64,000 nucleotides of DNA from Serripes groenlandicus. Its lineage: Eukaryota > Mollusca > Bivalvia > Cardiida > Cardiidae. The notes below the pieces were generated by a model. That model ran no database searches and had not been told where the DNA came from. It saw only the letters and a program-made list of their open reading frames with translations. The translations under genes were made by a program, and so were the position numbers. The stretch spans positions 29,986,629 through 30,050,628 of the forward strand of contig JASEVX010000011.1 of the NCBI GenBank assembly GCA_031761405.1, in the 5' to 3' direction. This document shows positions 1 to 10,938 of the stretch, piece after piece (positions within the stretch are counted from its first letter, which is position 1; the number at the start of each line of letters is the position of its first letter).

Positions 1-13
1 AAAAAAGCATTCT

Positions 14-190
14 TTTCCTTTCCCAAATGAAGATGCATTTTGAAGAATCTTCAGCAGTCACACCTTGAAAACATTATAGCAAAATGAGGAATTGCAATTA
101 ACAATGTATAGATTCTTCTCTATTCAATAATGATACAAAATTCACTAATTTTAAGAGTTCTATAGCTTCCATAATCTTTGCCGAGAAATA
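14..190. repeat. Degraded TTAA-type hairpin MITE
   Basis: A diverged copy of the window's main MITE. It keeps the CTTTCCCA-like edge, a CTTCAGCAG core and TTGAAAACATTATAGCAAAA, but no clear right end is visible. Confidence 0.4.
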
Positions 191-200
191 ATAGTCTTAT

Positions 201-361
201 ATAACCCTTTCCCTTTACAACAAACCTGCAGCGGACGACTTTGAAAACTTCTTGGCAAAAATGTAAAAATCTCAATAAATGAGAGTTTATTCATCAACAA
301 GATATGAAAACAGTGAGGCAAAAGGTGAAATTGCTCATGTCTGCAAGTGGGAATGGGTTAA
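201..361. mobile_element. TTAA-type hairpin MITE, diverged copy
   Basis: It runs from ATAACCCTTTCCC through CTGCAGCGGACGACTTTGAAAAC to GTGGGAATGGGTTAA. The central hairpin is shortened. The left TTAA has decayed to ATAA. Confidence 0.6.
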
Positions 362-575
362 AAATGTCTGCTTCAGATTCTTTGAATTTTGGAATAAGGG
401 CTCAGACTGTATCAACCCTAAACCTATTCCAAACATGGAGTAAATCAATAATTCCCAGTCTCCGTGTATGAAGAGTTATGTCAACAAACAATTGTGAACG
501 AGTCTCTAGGGTGGCTCCTTTAGGTCTCTTGCAGCATTACAAATTCTAATCATATCTGAACATGAAACTCTAACA

Positions 576-684
576 TTAACCCTTTCCCACATCTAGATGC
601 TAAATTCCAAAGTCTCTGCAGCAGATGACAATATGAAAACAAGCAACTTCTCCTTTTGCAACAACGTTTTCAACTCTATTCAAA
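576..684. mobile_element. TTAA-type hairpin MITE, left half
   Basis: It begins TTAACCCTTTCCCACAT and carries CTGCAGCAGATGAC and TTTTGCAACAACGTTTTC. It stops where the GACCTTGACC-rich repeat starts at 685. Confidence 0.55.
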
Positions 685-1590
685 AACAAGACATGTTTGT
701 CAAACATTAAGCCCCACGGAGCGCCATGTTGTCAGGATTATTTGGACATGTTTTGACCCGATGACTTCTAAATCAATAGGGGTCATTTACTGGTCAACCC
801 CAGTCTCCATGTCAAGTCTGAGGGCCATGGGTGCAGGCAATATCGAGTTATCACTCGGACAAGCTTTTCATATTCAAGGTCACTGTGACCTTTACCTTTG
901 ACCCGATGACCTCAAAATCAATAGGGGTCATCTACTGGTCAGGTCAGACCTCCAAGTCAAGTTTGAGGACCAAAGGTCCAGACATTGTTGAATTATCACT
1001 CGGACAAGCTTGGTCACTGTTACCCTGACATTTCACCTGATAACCTCGCAATAGGGGTCATCTACTGGTCACCCCCAGCCTCTATGTTAAGTTTGAGGGC
1101 CATGGGTGCAGGCAATGTCGAGTTATCACACGGACAAGATTTTGTGTTCAAGGTCAGTGATCTTGACCTTTGACCCTATGACCTCAAAATCAATGGGGGT
1201 CATCTACTGGTAACCCCAGTCTCCATGTCAAGTTTGAGGGCCATGGGTGCAGGCCATTTTGTGTTATCCCTCGGACAAGCTTTTCGCGTTCAAGGTTTAC
1301 TGTGACCTTGAACTTTGACCCGATGACCTCAAAATCAATTTGGATCATCTACTGGTCAGGCCAAACCTCCAAGTAAAGTCTGAGGACCATAGGTCAAGGC
1401 ATTGTTGAGTTATCAATCGGACAAGCTTGGTAACTGTGACCTTGACCTTGATCTACTGGTCACCCCCAGCCTCCATGTTAAGTTTGAGGGCCATAGGTGC
1501 AGACAAGATTTCGCGTTCAAGGTCACTGTGACCTTGACCTTTTACCTGATGACCTCAAAATCAAGCATTCAAGGTCAGACGCATTTGCAG
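685..1590 (+). repeat. Dispersed GACCTTGACC-rich tandem repeat element
   Basis: It starts AACAAGACATGTTTGTCAAACATTA. It then holds about seven diverged ~130-bp units, each with GGTCACTGTGACCTTGACC, ATCAATAGGGGTCATCTACTGG and AAGTTTGAGGGCCATGGGTG-like blocks. The same family recurs at 13803. Short open frames across it are by-products of the repeat. Confidence 0.7.
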
Positions 1591-1666
1591 CAGACAAGTT
1601 TTGGAAACATTGTGGCACATTATTAAGACACTTAACATATTCAATTACAAGACCTCGGGCTGAGGG

Positions 1667-4039
1667 TGTCTCGCCCTTCTAAGAAAATCAGATATTAAAT
1701 GGTATCACTATGCAAAAAGAAGGTAAAGTTGATAAAATGTGAAAAAGTAAGTTTTGACGTTGACGGATGTTCCATGACCTAACAATACATCTGACAAAGT
1801 TTCAGAAAAATTCCAGCAGGGGTTGCTGAGATAGTTTAAGTTTTGAGGTTAAGTTACCTAACAATGGTTAAGTTATGCACAATTATGACCTCGACCCTGA
1901 AAATTTTGACGTTGACAGATGTCCCATGACCAAACAATACATCTGACAAAGTTTCAGAAAATTTCAGCAAGGGTTGCTGAGATATAAGAAAGGTTAAGTT
2001 TTGAGGTTAAGTTATCTAACAAAGGTCAAGTTCTGCACAATTATGACCTTGACCCTGAACATTTTGACGTTGATGGATGTCCCATGACCAAACAATACAT
2101 CTGACGAAGTTTCAGAAAAATTCCAGCAGGGGTTGCTGAGATATAAGAAAGGGTCAAGTTCTGCACAATTATGACCTTGACCCTGAAAATTATGACGTTG
2201 ACAGATGTCCCATGACCAAACAATACATCTGACAAAGTTTCAGAAAAATTCAAGCAGGGGTTGCTGAGATATAAGAAAGGTTAAGTTTTGACGTTAAGTT
2301 ACCTAACAAAGGTCAAGTTCTGCAAATTATGACCTTGACCCTGAAAATTTTGACGTTGACAGATGTCCCATGACCAAATAATACATCTGACAAAATTTCA
2401 GAAAAATTCAAGCAGAGGTTGCTGAGATATAAGAAAGGTTAAGTTTTGAGGTTAAGTTACCTAACAAAGGTCAAGTTCTGCACAATTATGACCTTGACCC
2501 TGAAAATGTTGACGTTGACAGATGTCCCATGACCAAACAATACATTTGACAAAGTTTCAGAAAATTTCCAGCAGGGGTTGCTGAGATATTAGAAAGGGTC
2601 AAGTTCTGCACAATTATGACCTTGACCCTGAAAATTATGACATTGACAGATGTATCATGACCAAACAATACATCTGACAATGTTTCAGAAAAATTCAAGC
2701 AGGGGTTGCCGAGATATAAGAAAGGTTAAGTTTTGAGGTTAAGTTACCTAACAAAGGTCAAGTTCTGCACAATTATGACCTTGACCCTGCAAATTTTGAT
2801 GTTGAAAGATGTCCCATGACCAAACAATACATCTGACAAAGTTTCAGAAAAATTCAAGCAGAGGTTGCTGAGATATAAGAAAGGTTTAGTTTTGAGGTTA
2901 AGTTACCTAACAAAGGTCAAGTTCTGCAAATTATGACCTTGACCCTGAAAATTTTGACGTTGACAGAAGTCCCATGACCAAATAATACATCTGACAAAAT
3001 TTCAGAAAAATTCAAGCAGAGGTTGCTGAGATATAAGAAAGGTTAAGTTTTGAGGTTAAGTTACCTAACAAAGGTCAAGTTCTGCACAATTATGACCTTG
3101 ACCCTGAAAATGTTGACGTTGACAGATGTCCCATGACCAAACAATACATTTGACAAAGTTTCAGAAAATTTCCAGCAGGGGTTGCTGAGATATTAGAAAG
3201 GGTCAAGTTCTGCACAATTATGACCTTGACCCTGAAAATTATGACATTGACAGATGTATCATGACCAAACAATACATCTGACAATGTTTCAGAAAAATTC
3301 AAGCAGGGGTTGCCGAGATATAAGAAAGGTTAAGTTACCTAACAAAGGTCAAGTTCTGCACAATTATGACCTTGACCCTGCAAATTTTGATGTTGACAGA
3401 TGTCCCATGACCAAACAATACATCTGACAAAGTTTCAGAAAAATTCAAGCAGAGGTTGCTGAGATATAAGAAAGGTTAAGTTTTGAGGTTAAGTTACCTA
3501 ACAAAGGTCAAGTTCTGCACAATTATGACCTTGACCCTGAAATTTTGACGTTGACAGATGTCCCATGACCAAACAATACATCTGACAAAGTTTCAGAAAA
3601 ATTCAAGCAGAGGTTGCTGAGATATAAGAAAGGTTAAGTTTTGAGGTTAAGTTACCTAACAAAGGTCAAGTTCTGCACAATTATGACCTTGACCCTGAAA
3701 ATGTTGACATTGACAGATGTCCCATGACCAAACAATACATCTGACAAAGTTTCAGAAAAATTCAAGCAGAGGTTGCTGAGATATAAGAAAGGTTAAGTTT
3801 TGAGGTTAAGTTACGTAACAAAGGTCAAGTTCGGCACAATTATGACCTTGACCCTGAAAATGTTGACGTTGACAGATGTCCCATGACCAAACAATACATC
3901 TGACAAAGTTTCAGAAAAATTCAAGCAGGGGTTGCCGAGATATAGCTATTTGTAAAAGCGGCCACCGTCGCCATCGCCGTCGCCGGAAAAGTGACTGCTC
4001 ATAATAATAATGTCTCACTCCACTATCGTGGGCGAGACA
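1667..4039. mobile_element. TIR element with internal ~159-bp tandem array
   Basis: The ends are an exact 10-bp inverted pair, TGTCTCGCCC at 1667-1676 and GGGCGAGACA at 4030-4039. From about 1740 to 3945 there are about 15 tandem units, mostly ~159 bp with some shorter. Each carries AAGTTCTGCACAATTATGAC, CTTGACCCTGAAAAT, TGACGTTGACAGATGTCCC and TTTCAGAAAAATTCAAGCAG blocks. A CCGTCGCCATCGCCGTCGCC stretch lies near the right end. No transposase is encoded. The layout resembles the tandem-core pearl elements described from bivalves, but I infer that link from structure only. Confidence 0.65.
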
Positions 4040-4159
4040 ATAAATCATATATCTATATTTTTTTAGATATCTTTTTAGACAATAACAATTTTAGCTGTCT
4101 GCATGTTGTATGTCGGAAATGGTAAAAAAAATGTTGGATAACAACTTTATTGCTTGAAT

Positions 4160-4384
4160 ACCTACAATCATGTATAAAATAAATCTGCTTCAGACTTTGA
4201 AATTATCCTTACAAAAGCATGGAAAATCTTTATAAATGAAAATATAATCATTGAATAGAGTTGAAAACAGTGTGGCAAGAGGAGAAATTGCTCATTAAGA
4301 GCAATTTCTTCTTTTACCACACTGTTTTCAAAAGTTGTCTGCTGCTGAGGCATCTGAAAGCGTCTATATGTGGAAAAGGGTTAA
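4160..4384. mobile_element. TTAA-type hairpin MITE
   Basis: The internal hairpin GAAATTGCTCATTAAGAGC / GCAATTTC is present, and the right end reads TATATGTGGAAAAGGGTTAA. The left end is weak. It abuts the next copy through a shared TTAA. Confidence 0.65.
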
Positions 4385-4611
4385 CCCTTTCCCTCCTACG
4401 ACAATTCTGCAGCAGACGACTTTGAAGGTATTTTGTCAAAACATAGAAAATCTCCATAATTGAATGGATAACCTATGACAAAAAGTGGAAAACATTGTGG
4501 CAAAAGGAGAAATTGCACGTTTTGTGCAATTTCTTCTTTTGTCACTATGTTTTCAAAAAGCCGTCTGCTGCAGAGGCATCAAAAAAACGTCTATATGTGG
4601 GAAAGGGTTAA
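4381..4611. mobile_element. TTAA-type hairpin MITE, full length
   Basis: It starts TTAACCCTTTCCCTCCTACG and ends ATATGTGGGAAAGGGTTAA, 231 bp. The internal palindrome AAATTGCACGTTTTGTGCAA is intact. The terminal CCCTTTCCC/GGGAAAGGG inside TTAA suggests piggyBac-type mobilisation; this is inferred, since no transposase is present. Confidence 0.8.
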
Positions 4612-4837
4612 TACAAGAACGTGTTAGGGACCTGTATGTTGCCAAAAGACACTTTTATTGGGAAAATAAAACTTGGCATTATTGAATCTATAGGGCATAT
4701 AAATCCATCAGTAAATTGCAGACTGGCAAAACTTTGACAATGGCCAGAGACATTGTAAATGTACGATTCAGTATGCTCTCTTGGGCTGTAAACTGGGGAA
4801 CAACAACTTGGCATTCAAACTTATGTCTTATTGTTTA

Positions 4838-4932
4838 ATCCCTTAGTCCCACATACAACAAGTATATAGCAGACTGTACCCTGAAAACATCTTGGTAAAA
4901 ATAAGAAAATCTCTGTGAATGAAAGTACCTGA
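4838..4932. repeat. TTAA-type MITE, left-half fragment
   Basis: It keeps the TAATCCCTTAGTCCCACATACAAC-like edge and GAAAACATCTTGGTAAAAATA, then is lost at the junction with the next repeat. Confidence 0.45.
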
Positions 4933-5115
4933 ACAGTCAAACCTGTGTTTGAAGAACACTCAAGGAAAACAATAATCTGGTATTTGTTCACAGGTGGTCT
5001 TTAATTGCAGGGTTATATAGACAGAAAAGGATTAATTGGGAAAAAGGTCGTTAAAAAAAATAAAATAGACAGGGAATTATTATACAAAGGTGGTCTTTTG
5101 CACAGGTCTGACTGT
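4933..5115. mobile_element. Short TIR element (ACAGTCAAACCTGTG ends)
   Basis: ACAGTCAAACCTGTG at the left matches the reverse complement of CACAGGTCTGACTGT at the right with one mismatch. The ~180-bp interior has no coding capacity. The superfamily is not determined. Confidence 0.5.
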
Positions 5116-5130
5116 ATGCATAATGATTAA

Positions 5131-6342
5131 CTAGAATGGAGTGCTCCCCGGAGCACGTGTGTCACCTGCCGGCACCTTGTCAGAAAATTTTAATTTTTGA
5201 TAGAAAAGGGGCAATATATTTGGATTATCCCCCTTTTGTGAACCCATCACAAAAATTGATATAAACATTTGTGAGAAGTTTCAATCCAATCCTTTGAGCA
5301 GAAAAAAAGTAATTTGAATATTTGACAGAAAAGGGGCAATAACTCTGATATAAAAATATTTGGATTATCCCCCTTTTGTGAACCCATCATACACATTGAT
5401 ATAAACATTTGTCAGAAGTTTCAATCAAATCCTTTGAGTAGATTAAATTTTTGACAGAAAAGGGCCAATAACTCTGATATAAAAAATATTTGGATTATCC
5501 CCCTTTTTGTGAACCCATCATACACATTGATATAAACATTTGTCAGAAGTTTCAATCCAATCCTTTGAGTAGAAAAAAAGTTATTTGAAAATTTAAATTT
5601 TTGACAGAAAAGGGGCAATAACTCTGATATAAAATTATTTGGATTATCGCCCTTTTGTGAACCAATCACACACATTGATAAAAACATTTGTCAGAAGTTT
5701 CAATCTAATCCTTTGAGTAGAACAAAAGTTATTTGAAAACGTGACGAAAAAAGTGTGACGGACAGACAGACAGACAGACGCCGGATAAAAAAAAAAATAG
5801 ACAGACAGACGTCGAATAAAAAAAAAAGTAACATTTGTCAGAAGTTTCAATCCAATCCTTCGGGTAGAAAAAAAGTTATTTGAAAATTTAATTTTTTGAC
5901 AGAAAAGGGGCAATAACTCTGATATAAAATTATTTGGATTATCCCCCTTTTGTGAACCAATCACACACATTGATATAAACATTTGTCAGAAGTTTCAATC
6001 TAATCCTTTGAGTAGAAAAAAAGTTATTTGAAAACGTGACGAAAAAGTGAGATTTTTTGACAGAAAAGGGGCAATAACTATGATATAAAATTATTTGGAT
6101 TATCCCCCTTTTGTGAACCAATCACACACATTGATATAAACATTTGTCATAAGTTTCAATCTAATCCTTTGAGTAGAAAAAAAGTTATTTGAAAACGTGA
6201 CGAAAAAGTGTGACGGACAGACAGACAGACAGACGGACGGACAGACAGACAGACAGACAGACGGACGGACGGACGGACAGACGCCGGATAAAAAAAAAAG
6301 TAATCCCTAAGTGCCTACCATGCTACGCAGGTGACACAAAAA
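5131..6342 (-). mobile_element. Helitron-like non-autonomous element with tandem core
   Basis: Read on the minus strand, the 3' end is a 16-base palindrome (GTGCTCCGGGGAGCAC), then TCCATT, then CTAG followed by T in the flank. That is the usual Helitron terminus. The core holds about five ~160-bp units with GACAGAAAAGGGGCAATAAC and TTTGGATTATCCCCCTTTTG, plus GACA/GACG microsatellite tracts at 5757-5780 and 6215-6285. The 5' side reads TTTTTGTGTCACCTGCGTAG. Its exact first base is unclear because TTTTTGTG is shared by all copies. Confidence 0.6.
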
Positions 6343-6379
6343 GAGTTAAAAACTGTGAGTGTGGCTAAAGCATAAATCG

Positions 6380-6640
6380 CCCACTTTTCATATTGAACAA
6401 TGTAGCCAAAATATTTTCAAAAGTGCCCTCAGCTGCAAAGGTGTCAAAATTTACCTGAAAAAGAGATTGCATGGTTAAAACTTTATTTTTTCTAGAAGAT
6501 TCTGGATGCCATTGACCAAACATTTGACCTTGCTTGTAACATTTAACGATATTGTTCAACCCTTTCCCACATGACATTGCGGACGTTTTCTGACGTCTCT
6601 GCAGCAGACGACTTTTGCCGCAACTTTCTTTTATTTATAG
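6380..6640. repeat. Two TTAA-type MITE fragments
   Basis: 6380-6455 keeps TTTTCAAAAGTGCCCTCAGC. 6555-6640 keeps CAACCCTTTCCCACAT and CTCTGCAGCAGACGACTTTTG. Neither is complete. Confidence 0.4.
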
Positions 6641-6644
6641 ACAG

Positions 6645-7034
6645 TTTCCAAATTTTGTATACAATATTTACAACTTAGTATCAAAGTTTACAAATTCATA
6701 AATCCAATTTTAAAAGATATTTTTCAAAGGACACATGCACAGCTTTCAAAATAGTATATAGAAAAGGGACGGACTTACAATTACAGTCAAAAGTTTTGTC
6801 ACCAACCTGAAGACTGATAATGTAATCTGTGCTGATTAAGAGGCAAAAAGAATATATAGACCAAATAATATCAATTAACTGCAATAGTAGTAAAGGGTTC
6901 GATTCCTCTGCCGCACAGCTAGAGGAGATGACTTTTAGAAACATAATATTTTAGAAAAGAAAAAAAGTAACACAAAATGATAATTTTTCAACTCCTTATT
7001 AAAAATTCAAGCTGTTACATATAAGACCTCTTCA
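6645..7034. other. No recognised feature
   Basis: AT-rich sequence of 390 bp. I see no coding frame with recognisable content, no repeat family and no RNA gene. Confidence 0.5.
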
Positions 7035-7239
7035 TTATACCCTTTCCCACATACAATAAGTCTGCAGCAGACACCTTTAAAAACACTCAATCTACTTATA
7101 AGAGTTTGATTATTGAATAAAATTGAATAAATTGTGACAGAAGGTAAATTGCCCATTATGAGCAATTTCTTCTTTTGCCACAATGTTTTCAAAAGTCATC
7201 TCCTGCGTCAAAACGCGTCTCCATGTGGAAAAGGGTTAA
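7035..7239. mobile_element. TTAA-type hairpin MITE
   Basis: The ends are TTATACCCTTTCCCACATAC and CCATGTGGAAAAGGGTTAA. The central palindrome GCCCATTATGAGC with TTCTTCTTTTGCCAC is recognisable. Confidence 0.7.
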
Positions 7240-7430
7240 AGAGTCAGGTAATTATATCAGAGCCTTTTACAAGGATAATATTTCATCACGTTATCAGTGC
7301 TTTCTACACCTGCTTTATTAAATGTCTTACATTTAAATAATGATTATTCTTAAAGGTTTTATCTTCTAAAAGAATAGAAACATTGTACTGATATTCAATA
7401 AAATTCTAAAGATAAATAAATACTATTTGT

Positions 7431-7664
7431 ATAACCCTTTCCCTCATACGACAATTCTGCAGCAGACGACTTTGAACATATTTTTTGTCAAAACATAGAA
7501 AATCTCTATAATTGAATGGATATAACCTATGACTAAAAGTGGAAAACATTGTGGCAAAAGGAGAAATTGCACGTTTTGTGCAATTTCTTCTTTTGTCACT
7601 ATGTTTTCAAAAAGCTGTCTGCTGCAGAGGCGTCCGAAAGCATTTATATGAGGGAAAAGGATAA
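7431..7664. mobile_element. TTAA-type hairpin MITE, full length
   Basis: Closely related to the 4381 copy. It has CATACGACAATTCTGCAGC at the left, an intact GCACGTTTTGTGC hairpin, and ATATGAGGGAAAAGGATAA at the right. Confidence 0.75.
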
Positions 7665-7737
7665 TACTTTCATTGGTATTCTATCATTGATTTTCAATAA
7701 TATAATACAAATACTTTGAACGAAAGTCTTAGTGCTT

Positions 7738-7990
7738 TACCCTTTCCCACATACATCAAATATGCAGAATACAGATTTGAAAACATCTCAGCAAAAATTA
7801 TAATTTTGATTGATTGATTGATTTATTGATTGGGGTTTAACGCCGTTTTTAACAATTTCTCAGTCATATCACGGCGGCCAGTTCACCTACTCATGCATTT
7901 CCTGGTTTTCTCACACCAGTACTCCACACAACAATCTTCCCAAGCAACTGGCTGCTTTTCCACTAATAATGCTTTAGAGTCGATTGCAAA
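7738..7990 (-). mobile_element. MITE fragment followed by tRNA-SINE (family A, minus)
   Basis: 7738-7805 is the left edge of a TTAA-type MITE. From 7806 a minus-strand SINE begins with its (CAAT)n tail, read as GATTGATTGATT, then GGGGTTTAACGCCGTTTTT and the body up to CAACTGGCTGCTTTTCC. The tRNA-like head is missing. Confidence 0.6.
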
Positions 7991-8165
7991 ACGGATCAAG
8001 TGAAGTAGGATGAATTGTTAAGGGATAGAGAAAAGATACATGATGATTGCAATGGGATGTGAAATAAATAAATCATTGTATGCATCAAAGACATTAGAAC
8101 AGTACATATACCTGAGCCTGCCTCTGATCATAACCTTGACATGAGACTGAAAAGACCTTGACCAA

Positions 8166-8395
8166 TTAACCATTTCTCACATGCAGACGTGTTTTGAAGC
8201 CTCTTAAGTAGACAACTTTTGAAAACATTGTCTCAAAAGGATAAATTGCACATGATAAGCAATGTCTTTATTAGCCCCAATGTTTTCAACCCTTTTCAAT
8301 CAATAGACTTTCCCTTATAAAGTTTTACCATAACTGTGCCTCGATGTTATCAAAGTGGTCTGCTACTGATTTGTTGTATGTGACAAAGGCTTTAC
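8166..8395. mobile_element. TTAA-type hairpin MITE, diverged, reverse type
   Basis: It runs from ATTAACCATTTCTCACATGC through a central palindrome around GCACATGATAAGC to GATTTGTTGTATGTGACAAAG. This is the orientation in which the CAGATTTGTTGTATG edge is on the right. Confidence 0.5.
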
Positions 8396-8529
8396 CATTT
8401 GTCACGCAAAAGTCACATTTTAACACTGACATCTGATGAAAACATTACAGCAAAAGGAGAAATATTGATAATCAGTAATATCTGCTTTTGTCACAATACT
8501 CGTCTGGCTTATAATATTCAAATGTCATC

Positions 8530-8752
8530 AGCTGCATAATAATGTTGAAAGTGGCGTAAAACCCCAATAAAACAAAGCATTCATCTAAATAGATGGCAGG
8601 TAGGAATTTAGGGTTATAACTTTTCCACAGTTGGGTAAACAAACAAGTACTAGGGGCACTCCACCATGACCGCAGTGCCGCGACTGGGGATCTAACCCGG
8701 GACACCCGGTTTTAAATCTCCGACGCTAACCACTTGACCACAGCTGATTCCT
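8530..8752 (-). mobile_element. Rearranged tRNA-SINE (family B)
   Basis: The tRNA-like head is present on the minus strand (reverse complement of CTAACCACTTGACCACAGC with a B-box-like GGGTTAGATCCCC). The 3' part near 8548 (GAAAGTGGCGTAAAACCCC) is in the opposite orientation. The copy is therefore inverted or chimeric. It is not a tRNA gene. Confidence 0.55.
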
Positions 8753-8799
8753 TGATGCATGCAACAGAAGACTTTTGAAAATGCCCATGATAGAGAGAA

Positions 8800-8992
8800 T
8801 TAACCCTTTCCCTCGTACAACAATTCTGCAGCAAATCTCTATAATTGAATGGATAACCTATGACTAAAAGTGGAAAACCTTGTGGCAAAAGAAATTGCTC
8901 ATTTTGAGCAATTTCTTCTTTTGTCACTATGTTTTCAAAAAGCGGTCTGCTGCAGAGGCGTCAGAAAGCGTCTATGTGAGGGAAATGGTTAA
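8800..8992. mobile_element. TTAA-type hairpin MITE with left-arm deletion
   Basis: It starts TTAACCCTTTCCCTCGTAC and ends TGAGGGAAATGGTTAA. About 40 bp following CTGCAGCA is missing relative to other copies. Confidence 0.65.
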
Positions 8993-9187
8993 GTCCTAAT
9001 TTTGTGCCCAAGATATTTTCAAAGTGATATATATCCGCTGTAATTTTTTGGTATGTTGTAAAGGGTTAAATGATGTTGTCTTTCACACTGTAATTCAAGT
9101 AATTTTGCAATACATCCCACAAAATCTCATATTTTGGGAAACTGAAAGGTTTTGATATGGGTTTTCAACATTTTTCCTACATATCAC

Positions 9188-9285
9188 TTACCCATGCATT
9201 TCCTGGATTTCTCACACCAGTACTCCACACAATTATTGTCTTTCCAAGCAACAAGCTGCTGTTCCCCATCAAATCACCTGTTAAT
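9188..9285 (-). repeat. SINE family A body fragment
   Basis: CATGCATTTCCTGGATTTCTC and CACCAGTACTCCACACAA match the body of the full SINE at 11130. Both head and tail are absent. Confidence 0.45.
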
Positions 9286-9389
9286 TAGCCCATTGGTTGA
9301 AGACGAATAACACTTGTTGCATTGACATTCTTCAAACATCAGAAAGAATGATGGCCGAGCATGCATGCAGGGCTTCAAACTAAACATTA

Positions 9390-10157
9390 AACAAGAGGGT
9401 CATGATGGCCCTAGATGGCTCACCTGAATTAAGCAATGTGATTTCTGATGCAAAACACATCAAGACAATTATTCTGACAAAGATTCAAATGCAACCTCCA
9501 GAGTGTTAACAATATTTTCCTTCATTTGGCCTAGTGACCTATTTTTTTTACCTGAAAAGACCCATATTCAAACATGTACTATAGATATCATCAAGACAAA
9601 CATTCTGACAAAGTTACAACTTGCTCAAAGTAATCAAATTTCTTCAATTTGTCCTAGTGACCTTATTTTTGACCCGGCATGACCCATATTGCCTAGATAT
9701 CATTAAGATAAACATTCGGACCAAAAATGCGGCTTCTACAGTCTTGTCAAGATTTCTCTTCAATTTGGCCTAGTGTTTCAGTTTCAGTTTCTGACCCAAT
9801 TAGACCCATATTCAAACTTGGCCTATATATCATAAAGACAAACATTCTGACAAAATTTCAACCTGCTGAAGCAAAAATTGAGGCAGTTACAGTGTAAACA
9901 AGATTTTCATTCAATTTGACCTATTAGTGACCTAGTTTTTGACATCATGTGGCCTAGTTTCGAACTTGTCCAAGATTTGATGGAGATGGATGTTCTGATA
10001 AAATTTCATGAAGATCGGATGCAAAATGTAGCCTGTAGAGCGTTAATAAGGTAGTTGTTGACGATGCATGATGCACGCTGGACGGATGCTGGACAAAATG
10101 TGATCACAATAGCTCACCTTGACAGGCTTGAGCATTTTGTGCACAGATGAGCTAAAA
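9390..10157 (+). repeat. Dispersed repeat, AACAAGAGG start / AGCTAAAA end
   Basis: It starts AACAAGAGGGTCATGATGGC and ends CACAGATGAGCTAAAA. Internally there are three to four diverged ~120-bp units with TTTGGCCTAGTGACCTA-like and ACAAACATTCTGACAAA-like motifs. The same end types occur at 34550, 41383, 42197 and 48132. Confidence 0.6.
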
Positions 10158-10399
10158 ACCCTGGAGTGACATCCCCATTACTACAGACAGAGCTACTAAA
10201 AAGGAGACAGAACTGGGGAGAAACAGTATTCTACAGAGATTTACTGTGGCAAGGTTGTGATAATTTTATGTAAATATTTTGCAAAACGCAGGCAACACAG
10301 AACTAGAACTGTGAGTGAACTCACAAAAGGATACCCCCCATTGCGCTTACAAGACATATGGACAGACAGACGGACGGACAGATATATTTCCGACCAGGA

Positions 10400-10590
10400 T
10401 AATCTTACTTCATGCACATCCTCAGGTTGTGTACTGCAACTGTGTAAAGTTTCATCAGAATCGGTCTAGCCATTAAGGAGGAATTGCGCAGACAAACGGA
10501 TGGATGGACAGACAGGGTGATTCCTTTATACTCCCCCCCCCAAAAAAAAACTTTGTTTGCGGGGGGGGGGGGGGGGGGGGGGGGTATAAA
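10400..10590. repeat. Repeat end with C-run/G-run foldback
   Basis: A dispersed-repeat end (GTAAAGTTTCATCAGAATCG, then a GACA-rich tract) is followed by TATACTCCCCCCC and, after a ~20-base spacer, a run of 24 G at 10561-10584 and TATAAAA. The C and G runs can fold on each other. The G-run length may be affected by assembly error. Confidence 0.5.
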
Positions 10591-10938
10591 AAGCAGGTAG
10601 GAAATAGCTGACGAAACAAAATGGAAAGAATGATGAAACAAGAATTGTCCAAACATAAAAAGTAAACCATCTCAATGTAATTGCGTATAACTGAAGGGTG
10701 CTTAAAGCAAAAGATTTAAGAGGTTTTCATTACAATAGTATGAGCTGAGATTTGTTTGGTGATAATTTATCATGGATGTAACATTAAGTAATTGTTTATT
10801 ACCACTCCAACACCTCTGTCAACATTATAGGACATTAATTCCTTTTTTACCCCCTTCAATTTGTTTCCTTTTTTACTGGACACTTACTTCTGACTTCTGA
10901 GGCCAATAAGTTGAATTTTCATCATGACATGCCTTTAT
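10591..10938. other. No recognised feature
   Basis: AT-rich, non-repetitive stretch. No coding or RNA feature is supported. Confidence 0.5.

Noticed and set aside
2486..3302. Two identical 70-codon open frames
   Set aside because: They arise from the tandem repeat. Identity reflects the 604-bp duplication, not coding constraint.
1740..3950. CRISPR-like array of repeats
   Set aside because: Units are ~159 bp, contiguous and without unique spacers, in an animal-type genome. It is an ordinary tandem array.
10561..10584. G-quadruplex regulatory element from the 24-G run
   Set aside because: It is part of a repeat end, and homopolymer length is unreliable. No gene is nearby to regulate.
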